Origin: a bacterium
GTDB taxonomy: Bacteria > SAR324 > XYD2-FULL-50-16
DNA length: 38,814 bases
Assembly: GCA_018830885.1 (NCBI GenBank)
Contig: JAHJRI010000262.1
Span: 1-38,814, forward strand
Direction of reading: 5' to 3'
Of this stretch, positions 7,736-16,747 are shown piece after piece; the stretch's first letter is position 1; the number at the start of each line of letters is the position of its first letter. The translations under genes were made by a program, and so were the position numbers. The notes beneath the pieces were generated by a model that was not told the origin of the DNA, ran no database searches, and worked only from the letters and a program-made list of their open reading frames with translations.

Positions 7736-7765
7736 GGGGGACCTGACCGTTGTTAAGTGTCCCCC
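7736..7765 (+). terminator. Possible terminator of the lipoprotein transcript
   Basis: GGGGGAC (7736-7742) pairs with GTCCCCC (7759-7765) across a 16-base loop and is followed by TTGATTTCT. The stem is strong and the T-tract weak. The rest of 7634-7947 shows no gene. Confidence 0.4.
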
Positions 7766-7947
7766 TTGATTTCTGCGAGGCCGAAGCGACAGACCCTCCT
7801 TGACACGACAGGGATCTGTTTTTCCTGACAACAATCGGGTCCTATCTTCGCTCCAGAAGGCGCGGGTTGTTTGATTGGGTGCTTCTCACAGACATCAATG
7901 TGGGCCACACGCCTGACGTGGCAGATCGGTTCGAGTTTTTTGCATAT

Positions 7948-7990
7948 CTAACAAAATGCTAACAAACAAACCGCTTGGATATGGTATAAG
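7948..7990 (+). promoter_or_regulatory. Candidate PHO box and promoter of the TIM-barrel-like gene
   Basis: CTAACAA (7948-7954), AATG, CTAACAA (7959-7965): two identical 7-bp direct repeats on an 11-bp period, the best pair in the window. -10-like boxes TATGGT (7980-7985) and TATAAG (7985-7990) lie 14 and 19 bp later, farther than the 8 bp seen at the other four sites. The gene starts at 8015 or 8075. Confidence 0.5.
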
Positions 7991-8014
7991 TCGATTAATA
8001 CTGATGTTCAACTG

Positions 8015-9724
8015 GTGTCTCTTTCAATAATCCTGTCAGGTATTACACGGTCTGTGAAAAAACTGAATCTCTGCATGATCGATGCGATCGGCCCCTTTTT
8101 TGTCGGTTATGATAAGCGGGTTATCAACTGGTCAAAAATACCGTTTCAAAACCTGGAGAGGGATAATCGACTGGATCCGGTCAAGGTTGAAATGGTGATC
8201 AATGCTTATGCAACGTTTATTGACCGCATCGCAGCCCTTGGTTTCAATGCTGTAACCATTGATGACCTCGCGCATCTGGTCCTGTTCGATTTTTACCCGG
8301 ACGACTTCAAGGTCAAGCTGAACCAGTACAGGGCATTCTACCGGAGAATTTTTGGTCTGACTGTTCAGAAAGGGTTAAAAATCTTTGTCAACACTGACAT
8401 CATGTTCTCGCATCCATCCATGCAACCGGCGATTGGCCGGAGTGTGGCAAAAAACACAAAACTGTTGAAGGGAGCGCTGGAGACCCTTTTTTCTGATTTT
8501 TCGGTTGATGGTGTCATCTTCAGGATCGGTGAATGTGATGGAACGGATGTCATGGGTGATTTCCAGAGTCGCCTAACAATCAAACATCCAAAAACCGCCA
8601 ATCGGTTCATCAGGGATCTCCTGCCTGTTTTTGAAGACTACGATCGAAAACTCATATTCAGAACCTGGACGGTTGGCTCTTATCGGATCGGAGATCTGAT
8701 CTGGAACGCTGAGACTTACGAACAGACGTTTGCCGGTATTTCAAGTCCCCATTTTATTGTTTCGATGAAATACGGGGATACCGACTTCTTCAGCGCCCTG
8801 GAATTGAACCCTCTGTTTTACAGGCTCAATCACCAGACCGTGCTTGAGCTCCAGACCAGACGCGAACGGGAATGTTTCGGCGTTTTGCCCTATTTTGTGG
8901 GTTGGGACTATGAAACCTACTATCGGCAACTGAAAGCGGCAAAAAACTGTATCGGGATTTCGGTCTGGTGCCAGACAGGCGGCTGGTCAAGAAACAACGC
9001 CCTCACATTTCTGGAAAACGGATCGTTCTGGAACGAGCTGAACACGGTCGCTGCCATTCGCATCTTTAAGGATGGCTGGAGCGCGGACCGGGCGCTGGAA
9101 AGCGGTCTTCCGGACAAGGAGCAGCGCCGGTTTTTGCGGGAATTTCACCGCCTGCTGTTCAGGATTCTGTATCCGCCTGGATTTGCGAAGCAAAAACTTT
9201 ACTTTCGCCGCACGCGAATTCCACCGTTGATGTGGCTGTCCTGGGACTATATCACCGTCAATCCCCTGATCAAATCCCTCTATTTCAGCTTTTCTCAGAG
9301 TCAACAGATGCTCGATGTGGACGATCAGGATATTGAAACGGTCAGGCACATGGGTGTCTCCCTCAAGATCGATCAGATTGATTTTTTCTGTGATACCTTG
9401 CTGGTATTCCTGTACTGTATCCGCACTGTGCTGGGCTGTTTTCCTAATAAGGATCTGATCGAAAAGACAACCCGGTACAGGGAAGCCTATCCGGAATGCA
9501 ATTTAAAATTCAGAATCATGCCGGATAATGTCTCGCGTCAGTGGATGGATGGACTGATTCCCCTTTTGATCCGCCAGGATTCCGGGTATCGTTTGATTGA
9601 CAGAATCACGCTGAACCGTGGACTATCCTGGATACAGCGCAAACTGGTGCTGCGCATCAGCCGGGATCAACTGCCGAAATACGCGGACAAGAGGGCCATG
9701 AGGCCGGAAGTCCTTTTTAAGTGA
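8015..9724 (+). CDS. Large protein of unknown function, TIM-barrel hydrolase-like
   Basis: The product has 569 residues and no signal peptide. Regular beta-strand/helix alternation with strand ends such as FNAVTIDDLAH, LKIFVNTDIMF, VDGVIFRIGECDG, KLIFRTWTVGS, FIVSMKYGDTDFF, LELQTRRERECFG and IGISVWCQTGGWS suggests a TIM barrel. The order resembles alpha-glucuronidase/glucosaminidase-type hydrolases, and acidic residues at strand ends (E in RIGECDG, E in LELQTRRE) could be catalytic. I could not assign a family. The start is GTG 8015, giving a very short leader after the PHO-box-like promoter; ATG 8075 is an alternative, and neither has a clear Shine-Dalgarno sequence. The next gene follows after 66 bases and probably shares the transcript. 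Confidence 0.6.
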   Translation: MSLSIILSGITRSVKKLNLCMIDAIGPFFVGYDKRVINWSKIPFQNLERDNRLDPVKVEMVINAYATFIDRIAALGFNAVTIDDLAHLVLFDFYPDDFKVKLNQYRAFYRRIFGLTVQKGLKIFVNTDIMFSHPSMQPAIGRSVAKNTKLLKGALETLFSDFSVDGVIFRIGECDGTDVMGDFQSRLTIKHPKTANRFIRDLLPVFEDYDRKLIFRTWTVGSYRIGDLIWNAETYEQTFAGISSPHFIVSMKYGDTDFFSALELNPLFYRLNHQTVLELQTRRERECFGVLPYFVGWDYETYYRQLKAAKNCIGISVWCQTGGWSRNNALTFLENGSFWNELNTVAAIRIFKDGWSADRALESGLPDKEQRRFLREFHRLLFRILYPPGFAKQKLYFRRTRIPPLMWLSWDYITVNPLIKSLYFSFSQSQQMLDVDDQDIETVRHMGVSLKIDQIDFFCDTLLVFLYCIRTVLGCFPNKDLIEKTTRYREAYPECNLKFRIMPDNVSRQWMDGLIPLLIRQDSGYRLIDRITLNRGLSWIQRKLVLRISRDQLPKYADKRAMRPEVLFK

Positions 9725-9790
9725 AACCAGCCCCGATCGGCTGTTCTCTTGAACGGCCTTTTCGAAACCAGCTCTATTCAGACAGACACA

Positions 9791-11101
9791 ATGCCGGCAT
9801 CCATCTTCATCAGTTCGTTCTACGATCCGGACGACACATGGGTTGTTGACAGGATAACAGGGTTGCTTAAAAGCTGCGGCGTCCTGCCGGTTCAGCTGGC
9901 CTGCCCCCAGGCTGAATCTGAAAGAATTATCCCCATGATCCGGCAGCACGAGCTGTATTGCGCCGTCCTGACATCCAGAAGCAGTGAAAGGATGCTGGCG
10001 GCCGTATCCCTTGAAATCGGGGCTGCACTGTCGAATCAAAGAAAGGTGATTGTCTTTCGTGAGAAGGAGATACCGATGCAGGAAGAGTACCCTGAAAAGG
10101 TGCAGCTGGAATACGACAGGGGACCAATCCAGAACCCTGATGCTAACCTGTCTGACTTAAGCGCGCAGATCCGGGAGTTACTCACACTCTATGGACTCAA
10201 TTCAAGCGGAACGCCCATCGACGGTGACATCCTGAGGCGCTATGATTTTGCCAGGGAACAGGCACAGCTGCTTGGAAGTACCATCCTGCGGTACTATAAC
10301 GACGTCCTGTACCCCAACCGGATCCGAAACAAGGCCGTCAAAAACTATCCAACTAATGCTGATATTACGGCGAACAGGATTATCAGTTCTGAGATAAGCA
10401 ACCACCAGGAGTTCAGGGACGATGCCATTATTTCCGAGGAAGACACCAAGGATCCGACTGTACTGGGCCGGCTACTGGATGAATCCGTCAGCCAGACGGA
10501 ATATACCTGGGTGATCGATCCTCTGGACGGGACCTTGAATTTTGCCTACAATTTCCCCTATTTCTGTGTTTCCATCGGGGTGCTGCGATACAACGAGCCG
10601 GTCATCGGCATTGTGTTCAATCCGACAACCCAGGAGTTGTATTGCGGGCTGAAAGGGACCCGGTCTGAATGCATCGATCTGCGCAGTGGCCAGAAAAAAA
10701 TGCTCAATACTGAGTATCACAAGGGTGCCCTGGAAGACTGTATTGTCATGACCCATCTGTCGACCAGGGAGCACCCCCGGTTGAAAACCATTGCCGTTCT
10801 CAATGCGATCATGGGTCGGTGTCGAAACATCAGAATGCTTGGCAGTGGCCAGATGTCGCTGGTGTCGATCGCTCTGGGGCAGTTTGACATCTTCTTCAAC
10901 TATGCAACCAATATCTGGGATGTCATCCCGGGATCGGTTATCCTCTCCGGAGCGGGAGGCTATGTAACGACGTCCCTGGTAGCCGACGGGGTCTGGGACC
11001 TGCGCTCTGCGGGAATTCTGGCGGCCGGAAATGCTGCCGTGGGCAGGCAGATCAGAGAGTTGCTTTTTTCAGAGCTGGAAGATGACTTCCCCCGGCTCTG
11101 A
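9791..11101 (+). CDS. TIR-like domain fused to inositol monophosphatase
   Basis: A two-domain protein of about 436 residues. Residues 1-135 look TIR-like: SIFISSFYDPDDTWVVDRI resembles the FISYS..D..WV start of TIR domains, followed by CAVLTSR and a Glu in SLEIGAAL at the usual position of the TIR catalytic Glu. From about residue 150 there is a complete inositol monophosphatase-family domain: TNADITANRI, IISEED (metal ligands), WVIDPLDGTLNFAYNFP (DPLDGT) and NIWDVIPGSVILSGAGG (WD motif). Such enzymes dephosphorylate myo-inositol phosphate, NADP, PAP or sugar phosphates. The N-terminal domain may bind or cleave a nucleotide; this is inferred. ATG 9791 gives MPASIFISS; TTG 9749 would add 14 residues. 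It converges with the GAK cluster. Confidence 0.75.
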   Translation: MPASIFISSFYDPDDTWVVDRITGLLKSCGVLPVQLACPQAESERIIPMIRQHELYCAVLTSRSSERMLAAVSLEIGAALSNQRKVIVFREKEIPMQEEYPEKVQLEYDRGPIQNPDANLSDLSAQIRELLTLYGLNSSGTPIDGDILRRYDFAREQAQLLGSTILRYYNDVLYPNRIRNKAVKNYPTNADITANRIISSEISNHQEFRDDAIISEEDTKDPTVLGRLLDESVSQTEYTWVIDPLDGTLNFAYNFPYFCVSIGVLRYNEPVIGIVFNPTTQELYCGLKGTRSECIDLRSGQKKMLNTEYHKGALEDCIVMTHLSTREHPRLKTIAVLNAIMGRCRNIRMLGSGQMSLVSIALGQFDIFFNYATNIWDVIPGSVILSGAGGYVTTSLVADGVWDLRSAGILAAGNAAVGRQIRELLFSELEDDFPRL

Positions 11102-11153
11102 TAAAACCGGGGCTAACCGGGAGACGGTCTGCCACCTGGATACCTTTGCAGGT

Positions 11154-11462
11154 CTACTGCTCCTCGTCTGAAATCGCTTCGGAGGCCACCTGTTCCGGCT
11201 CTTCGGCGGATATTTTCAAGTCCGTTTTTAACTTCGGTTCACTCTCCTGATGCCATTTCAGTTCCAGAATCAATGACTCCTTGCCTTTTTTTGCCGACGC
11301 TTCCACTTCCAGCGTGACGTTTCCTGAAGGTTTCAGGGTTACGAATTCATCTTCATGTTGCAGGACGGCTTTTCCCTCTTTCAGGTGCATGATCATCTCT
11401 TCCAGATAAGCCAGCGCCTGTGAAATGGTAGTATGCGTTTTATACGATATTTTGCTTCCCAT
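11154..11462 (-). CDS. Amphi-Trp domain protein (GAK system), copy 1
   Basis: Small protein of 102 residues with the amphi-Trp pattern: a helix TISQALAYLEEMIMHLKEGKAVLQ, then beta strands VTLKPSGNVTLEVEASAKKGKESLILELKWHQ, ending with an acidic tail. Amphi-Trp domains are one of the defining members of the GAK group (ATP-Grasp, Amphi-Trp, Kinase). Their role is unknown, and the small size suggests a partner or carrier protein. ATG 11462 is preferred, with AAAGGA 9 bases upstream; a TTG at 11486 would add 8 residues. It is the last gene of the cluster, 43 bases after the CofD-like gene. Confidence 0.82.
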   Translation of the reverse strand: MGSKISYKTHTTISQALAYLEEMIMHLKEGKAVLQHEDEFVTLKPSGNVTLEVEASAKKGKESLILELKWHQESEPKLKTDLKISAEEPEQVASEAISDEEQ

Positions 11463-11505
11463 GGTTTTTTCCTTTGAATGGTTCAATTAACCGGACCAAC
11501 CGGTG

Positions 11506-12708
11506 TCATGTCAATGATAAAAGAACAGGGGCCAGTTTTTCAGGATCGATGGAAACCCTGTCGTTTTTTGATACCAGTTTCGTATCAATGATGCGCGGCC
11601 CCAACTGGCGCAGTTTTTTTAGATTGCAGCCTTCCCGGTAGTCTCCGTTCTCAGAGTCGATCAGCACAAAGTTCAACAACCTGTTCGTTTCGGTCTGTCT
11701 GCCAAGATTTGACTTCAGATGATCGAGCAGTCTGGCGACGGATTCATGAACCGGCAGATCCTGTTGTTCTGGGTCGTGTCCCAGATTGGGGATAAAGAGC
11801 TTGGGGCAATGGTTGGCTTCAATTGCAGCCCCGATGCCATGGGGTAAGAGGTTGGCCATCAGACTGGAATAGAAGCTCCCGTATGGAAAGCAGATCAGTT
11901 CCGCTTTTGCGATCAGTTTTTTGACCTTGCTTCTGATTTCAACATCAACCGGTTCAACCTCGTCAGGGCTTCCAGAGAGGTAAATCCGCCTGATCCGTTG
12001 GGCAAGGGGTGCGGTCTCCTTGCCGGTAATGGCGTGTTGACCGATAACGGTCGTCCCGTCTTCCAACTCCGCTACCAGATGAAGATCTTTGCCAATGGTC
12101 GGGCGGACGATCCCCCGGGCTTCCACCAGTCTGGAGAAAATAAAGATAACCGGGTCAATTTGTCGTTCATTGTTCAGGTAGCCGGCAGCAAGAATGAGAT
12201 TACCGATATTGGCGCCCCTGAGATCAAAATGGACAGGCATCTGCTTTCTAAAATCACGCAGATGGTTCCGGATAATCTTGCGCATTGGATTGGGAATGTT
12301 GCGGATCAATGAAGGACGACTGCAGATCAGGTCGTCCAGTCTTTTCTGCAGACTGGTGTTGCTTTCATTTTTCGGAAAACGGTAGGCGAAGAGACGATAT
12401 ACCTCCGCATTACCTCTCACCGACTGGTCCGCCAAAGCCAGCAGGCGGTTTCTGATATCACCGACCGAGAGCATGTGAAACGCTTTTCTCAATTCTGCAG
12501 AGCTGCCGCCGGAATCGAAAGGGGTGATCAGGTGGATGCTGTTGTGTGTGTAGCGGATGATGTGCTGGGAAAACGGTTTCAAAGCCGATCCGCCGCTAAA
12601 GAAAAGCAGCCGCGGGCCCAGTTCGGGAGCCCGCTCATACCGTGCCAGTTTTGTTTTATCCGGTATGGTGACCGTTGTCTCCAGTCTGATGATCAGGGGT
12701 ATATTCAA
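11506..12708 (-). CDS. GAK system CofD-like protein
   Basis: CofD/YvcK-fold protein of 400 residues. Family marks are LLFFSGGSALKPFS at residues 35-46 (the glycine-rich nucleotide or substrate loop, GGTG in CofD), HLITPFDSGGSSAELR, MLSVGDIRNRLLALAD, DLRGANIGNLILAAGYL and ICFPYGSFYSSLMANLLPHGIG. CofD transfers a lactyl-phosphate group in F420 synthesis and YvcK binds UDP-sugars. The GAK version forms its own family and its reaction is unknown. The only start in frame before residue 79 is TTG 12708, just after an in-frame TAA. The 376-base gap to the kinase gene upstream is the largest inside the GAK core. Confidence 0.85.
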   Translation of the reverse strand: MNIPLIIRLETTVTIPDKTKLARYERAPELGPRLLFFSGGSALKPFSQHIIRYTHNSIHLITPFDSGGSSAELRKAFHMLSVGDIRNRLLALADQSVRGNAEVYRLFAYRFPKNESNTSLQKRLDDLICSRPSLIRNIPNPMRKIIRNHLRDFRKQMPVHFDLRGANIGNLILAAGYLNNERQIDPVIFIFSRLVEARGIVRPTIGKDLHLVAELEDGTTVIGQHAITGKETAPLAQRIRRIYLSGSPDEVEPVDVEIRSKVKKLIAKAELICFPYGSFYSSLMANLLPHGIGAAIEANHCPKLFIPNLGHDPEQQDLPVHESVARLLDHLKSNLGRQTETNRLLNFVLIDSENGDYREGCNLKKLRQLGPRIIDTKLVSKNDRVSIDPEKLAPVLLSLT

Positions 12709-13084
12709 TTTATTTCAACCAGATCAAATGGTGCCGCGTTATCGTTCCGTTGGTTAACCGGGCGTTCCTGTCTCAACTTGAACAGAAACAGCATGTTTCA
12801 GCCGGCAGTCATGATCCATCTGCCATTGAACTCATTCCCGACACTCTGTCAGGATTGTGAAGTGATATTCTCATACAAACCATCATTCCCGCGAGCGGGC
12901 ACAACGGAGGATGAAGAATAGCGATGCATTCCTGTGCCTGTTTTAAAACAGATCTTATTTTCCTCCGCGATCTCTGTTTTTCCGTGGTGAGTATCTTTGA
13001 TGCACAGGAGGAGTGAATGTGTGCCATTCAAGTTGCCACACCGCCATTGGAGCAGGCATCGATGTCGGTAGAAAAAGGGTTTTA
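12709..13084. other. Gap inside the GAK core, only a doubtful short frame
   Basis: A 72-codon frame on the - strand (12809-13027, starting MAHIHSSCASK) has no recognised domain and no clear Shine-Dalgarno sequence. It may be a decayed gene. No promoter of the PHO-box type was found here. Confidence 0.4.
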
Positions 13085-14164
13085 TCACGACCCGTTGGTC
13101 AACAATTCAAAACAGGCATCGGCGGCCTTTTCGAAATCAACGCCACCTGAAAACTCGTAAATCCGGCACTGTTCGAGCAGTTTCAAATAGGCCTGCTGCG
13201 AAAAGTCTATAGCGCCGGCCGGATCGTCCGGTTCATAAAAAAGACCCGGATCCTTGGCAAAAGCCGGGATCAGATCCGTCCGGAACTCCAGTCTGACAAT
13301 GCCGGTGTTCAGAGGGTCACTGTTTCTTTTCCAGTTCAACACCACGATACCCACCAGTTCGGCCTCCAGTTTGAAGGCGTTTTCCCCGTATAACGTGTCA
13401 ATATATGCGTCATATTTTTCCTCAAGTAACCAGAGATCATCTTTGGGCAGCGCCAGATAGTCACCCTGTTTTTCCCTGGGGATGATTCCAAGCAGACGCT
13501 GATTTCCCAGAATCGTGCCTGGATTGATCCGGGGGAGTTTGGGCACCCCGATCATGCTGAGTCTACCGTTAGTCTGTTTGACCATGAGCCGGTCATTGCT
13601 GGCAAATGTTGTCCCCCGATTCATGATATGTAGTGCCAAGGTCGATTTTCCCATACCCGAAAATCCGGAAACGGCCAGTCCCTTTCCCTGGTATGAAACC
13701 GCGGCGGCATGCAACAGCAGGGCGCCGTCGTTCAAAACCCACTGGATAAAGCGGTTGATGATAAAGTTGACCACCTGGTTATCATTGCTGAGGCAGGGAC
13801 CGATCGCCAGATTGTTACCGTCGCCGAATAGAAATACCATTCCCGTTAATCTTTTCCGGACGAGCAGACCATCCTTGAATTGATGGAATTCCTCTTTTAT
13901 CTTTGTTTTGCCGGGATCCGGCTGCTTGACTGTCAGAGGAGCCGAAACCGGCACTGGTGCAGTTTCAATCGCATGGACCCGGATATCCCAGGGGGACGCT
14001 TCTGTGACAAACGATGCAAAATATCGCGTCATTTTTTTTCTCAAGGGCTCACAGTCCGTATCGACCCGGATCCTGCAAAGACCGAATTGAAGCGCCAGAC
14101 TGTATACGGGCCGATGGTCCAGCAAAAAACCAGCGATGGTCTCTTTTATCGTATTTTTAATCAT
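13085..14164 (-). CDS. HprK-related kinase B (GAK system)
   Basis: The product has 359 residues and resembles HPr kinase/phosphorylase in its C-terminal half. The P-loop GFSGMGKST lies at residues 167-175, preceded by LLLHAAAVSYQGKGLAVSG. The next strand FASNDRLMV holds the expected acidic residue. A downstream basic segment (GVPKLPRINPGTILGN) is also HprK-like. The N-terminal part is GAK-specific. HprK enzymes phosphorylate a protein serine; here the target is unknown, and the amphi-Trp or XXXCH proteins are obvious candidates. It lies 3 bases after the stop of the ATP-grasp gene (TGAAAAATG), so it is certainly in the same operon. Confidence 0.88.
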   Translation of the reverse strand: MIKNTIKETIAGFLLDHRPVYSLALQFGLCRIRVDTDCEPLRKKMTRYFASFVTEASPWDIRVHAIETAPVPVSAPLTVKQPDPGKTKIKEEFHQFKDGLLVRKRLTGMVFLFGDGNNLAIGPCLSNDNQVVNFIINRFIQWVLNDGALLLHAAAVSYQGKGLAVSGFSGMGKSTLALHIMNRGTTFASNDRLMVKQTNGRLSMIGVPKLPRINPGTILGNQRLLGIIPREKQGDYLALPKDDLWLLEEKYDAYIDTLYGENAFKLEAELVGIVVLNWKRNSDPLNTGIVRLEFRTDLIPAFAKDPGLFYEPDDPAGAIDFSQQAYLKLLEQCRIYEFSGGVDFEKAADACFELLTNGS

Positions 14165-14167
14165 TTT

Positions 14168-15046
14168 TCAGGCCATTTTTGCCAGAATATGGTCCACCAG
14201 AAGATCAGCGGCGTTCATGTGATGGGCAACCTCCAGTCCCCGAAATCCGCCGAAAGCGGAAACTTCGAATACAACGGGCCCGGTTTCAGTTTCTGCCAGA
14301 TCGACACAGGTAAAATCCAGGTTGAACAGCGCCTGGGAGCGCCGGCCGAGCTCGATCAGTTTTTCGTCCGGTTCAAAGGGTTCATATTTTCCACCGGAAA
14401 GGGTCGTAGTATTCCAGGAGCTGTTTTGACGCACCCTGGCGTAAGTGGCCAGGTATTTTCCCCCCAGGAACACCAACCCCAGGTCTTTCCCGGGGAGAGG
14501 AAAAAACTTTTGGATGTACATGGTCCGATTGCCATTGTTCTGATATGCCCTGATCTCATCCAGGGCGGATCGGGAGTCTGCAATCACCTGCATGCCCCTG
14601 GCCTTGGATGTAAACAGCGGTTTGAAGACAGCCGTTCCAAAGATTTTCATGGCCCGGTGGGCTTCGGAAACATTTTCTGTGACCACGGTCGGCGGAATCG
14701 GAATATCCCCCAGGCAGAGCGTGGTGGTGCAATTCAGTCGGTTCAACAATCCCGCAATAGAGGCCGGCCTGGAAAAGACAGCGACACCCTGCGCTTCCAG
14801 AAACCGCAGTATTTCCAGCCGGTTCATCATTTCCGGCTCATAATCGCTTGCCAGTTTTTTGACCAGAACAGCATCGAGGGTGGCCAGGTTATGATCCCTG
14901 AACCATACCTGACGTTTCTCCAGATTGACTGAGACATCATCCATGGATATCAGCAGCCGGAATCCGGTCTTTTTTTCCAGTGTATCGGCCAGTACTTCAG
15001 ATGACCATTTTCCAGGGATCCCGATGACCCCGATTCTTTTGTTCAT
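14168..15046 (-). CDS. GAK system ATP-grasp enzyme
   Basis: ATP-grasp ligase-like protein of 292 residues with RimK-type layout. The N-terminal Rossmann-like part begins KRIGVIGIPGKWSSEVLAD. The ATP-binding part shows KIFGTAVFKPLFTSKARGMQVI (lysine of the grasp), YIQKFFPLPGKDLGLVFLGG, and the metal-binding end FTCVDLAETETGPVVFEVSAFGGFRGLE. ATP-grasp enzymes join a carboxylate to an amine or thiol through an acyl phosphate; the substrates here are unknown. It lies 24 bases after the PhoU-phosphotransferase gene and 3 bases before the kinase gene. Confidence 0.88.
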   Translation of the reverse strand: MNKRIGVIGIPGKWSSEVLADTLEKKTGFRLLISMDDVSVNLEKRQVWFRDHNLATLDAVLVKKLASDYEPEMMNRLEILRFLEAQGVAVFSRPASIAGLLNRLNCTTTLCLGDIPIPPTVVTENVSEAHRAMKIFGTAVFKPLFTSKARGMQVIADSRSALDEIRAYQNNGNRTMYIQKFFPLPGKDLGLVFLGGKYLATYARVRQNSSWNTTTLSGGKYEPFEPDEKLIELGRRSQALFNLDFTCVDLAETETGPVVFEVSAFGGFRGLEVAHHMNAADLLVDHILAKMA

Positions 15047-15069
15047 TTAGTATAGGGAAAAAGCAGTGG

Positions 15070-16728
15070 TTAGAAAGTAATTGCAAAAGATGGAATATGA
15101 AACGTGGATAATGCTTCCGGGTCCTGCCCCACCACTTTTTTCAGCAGGTAAACGCCCCGGTGAAACATATCTTCAGCTTTGTACCGGTTTAACTCAAACC
15201 GGGTCGAGGTGATGAACGAGCGGGCCAGGCCCAGTGCCAGTCTTGCTTCAAACCAGGAGTCGTTGTTTTTTTGGGCAAACTGTTCACAGAATTCGAAGAA
15301 TTCTTTCAGCACATCGTTATAAAAGAGTCCCTTCGTACCGTTAGCTGTCGGCAGTCTGAAGATGGACACCAGGAAAACCGAAGCATCCTGGAGATAGTCC
15401 TTTTCTGCCGATCGATGCAGATCGATATAGTGGATCTGATTTTCGGACAGATTCAGGATAATGTTGTCAACGTTGAAATCCCCATGGATTAAAACAGAAA
15501 AGGGACAGCTCAGGTTCGCTTCCAGTTTCCGCGCAGAATCAAGCAGGCTGTCCAGACTCGGATCCGGAGTTTTCCCGATAAACTGGTTTTGATTCTGTGT
15601 CACAGGATGAATGAGATGCACATCGTCCAGTCTCGCGATCAGCTGATCAATGAAACCGGAAGTCAAGGTTCTTTTTTTCAGGGTGGTCTGCCAGATGTGG
15701 TCACAGGTCTGGCATATCTTTGCCACCATATTCATAATGAGATCCGGTTTCCCGTTGATCAGATTCTCCTGAAACGTGTTGCCCTGCAGACACTCCAGCA
15801 GGATTGACGCATTCGGACCATGCTCGGTGTAATCGTAGATTTTGGGGGGGATGCCCGGTATGAGAGCCTCCCACTTTTCAATGCCTTCCTTCTCACGTCT
15901 TATTTTGTCCAGTTTGCCATCCTTGAATATGATTCTTCGGCCCTGGGAATTAATATCTCTCGGCTGAACCAGTCCGATTCGACAACCCGAACGGGTTTCA
16001 CCCATTGAAGCAAAGTTCACGTTGCCGTTTAACGATCCAGCCACTGCATGACTCAGACCTTCTTCCAGTGCTTCATACTGATGGATTTTGAGCTTTTCTC
16101 CCAGAATGGACGAGATAATAGCCTCCCCAATATTCAGCAACGAGTCCCCGATTCTTTCCAGGTACCGAAATATAAAAAGTGCCGTGATCAGATTCTGGAT
16201 TTCCCTCGTGTGACTGCCATCCTTGATATCGTTGGTAATCTGCTGAAAATGGGTCTTGTACAACGCGTCCGTCTTGAACTCGCTGCGGCAGATCTTCAAT
16301 GCCAGTGTCAGGTCGGCGTTGAACAGGGCATCGTTTGTTGCTTCCAGTGCCTTCATGATCTCATCGATGAATGTGGCGGTATCGTACCGATCCACCATGT
16401 ACTCCGGATTCTCGAAATACTTGAACTGCCGCATGATATTAACACAGAAATCACCAATCCGTTCAAGGTTGACCGTAATCGTATGGACTGCCCGCGTAAT
16501 GTTGACCGCTCTTTTATTGTCATTTTTATTGCTGACAGTGATAAGTCTTGAAAAACACTTATTTTCTATGATATTCTTCAGAATATCGATATAGTCTTCA
16601 CGGCCTTCCACCTTCTCCAGATTTTTTTGGTCCGGTTTTTCCAGCTGTAGCCTGACAGAATTCATCTGTTTGATGATTTCCGATACCAGAAAGCGGTAGT
16701 TTTGGTCGATCTCTTTCAGCAGGATCAT
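15070..16728 (-). CDS. PhoU-aminoglycoside-phosphotransferase-like fusion
   Basis: The product has 552 residues in two parts. Residues 1-210 carry two PhoU repeats, marked by VHTITVNLERIGDFCVNI (81-98) and FRYLERIGDSLLNIGEAI (187-204). PhoU proteins bind metal clusters and signal phosphate status to PstSCAB and PhoR. Residues 260-550 are an aminoglycoside-phosphotransferase/choline-kinase-like domain. The catalytic loop is HGDFNVDN (415-422), with Asp417 as likely base, followed by YIDLHRS (434-440), whose Asp is the metal ligand; the upstream GRRIIFKDGKLDKIRREKE can hold the ATP-binding lysine. The PhoU domain links the cluster to phosphate sensing, and the kinase domain to phosphorylation of a small molecule. 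It lies between the amphi-Trp and ATP-grasp genes in one operon. Confidence 0.85.
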   Translation of the reverse strand: MILLKEIDQNYRFLVSEIIKQMNSVRLQLEKPDQKNLEKVEGREDYIDILKNIIENKCFSRLITVSNKNDNKRAVNITRAVHTITVNLERIGDFCVNIMRQFKYFENPEYMVDRYDTATFIDEIMKALEATNDALFNADLTLALKICRSEFKTDALYKTHFQQITNDIKDGSHTREIQNLITALFIFRYLERIGDSLLNIGEAIISSILGEKLKIHQYEALEEGLSHAVAGSLNGNVNFASMGETRSGCRIGLVQPRDINSQGRRIIFKDGKLDKIRREKEGIEKWEALIPGIPPKIYDYTEHGPNASILLECLQGNTFQENLINGKPDLIMNMVAKICQTCDHIWQTTLKKRTLTSGFIDQLIARLDDVHLIHPVTQNQNQFIGKTPDPSLDSLLDSARKLEANLSCPFSVLIHGDFNVDNIILNLSENQIHYIDLHRSAEKDYLQDASVFLVSIFRLPTANGTKGLFYNDVLKEFFEFCEQFAQKNNDSWFEARLALGLARSFITSTRFELNRYKAEDMFHRGVYLLKKVVGQDPEALSTFHIPSFAITF

Positions 16729-16747
16729 AGAGGGCCTTTATTTTGAA

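Noticed and set aside
12809..13027. 72-codon frame in the gap of the GAK core as a gene
   Set aside because: There is no Shine-Dalgarno sequence, no domain and an odd composition; it is mentioned only under the gap.
13880..14932. 350-codon frame on the + strand
   Set aside because: It is antisense to the ATP-grasp and HprK-like genes, whose motifs are unambiguous.
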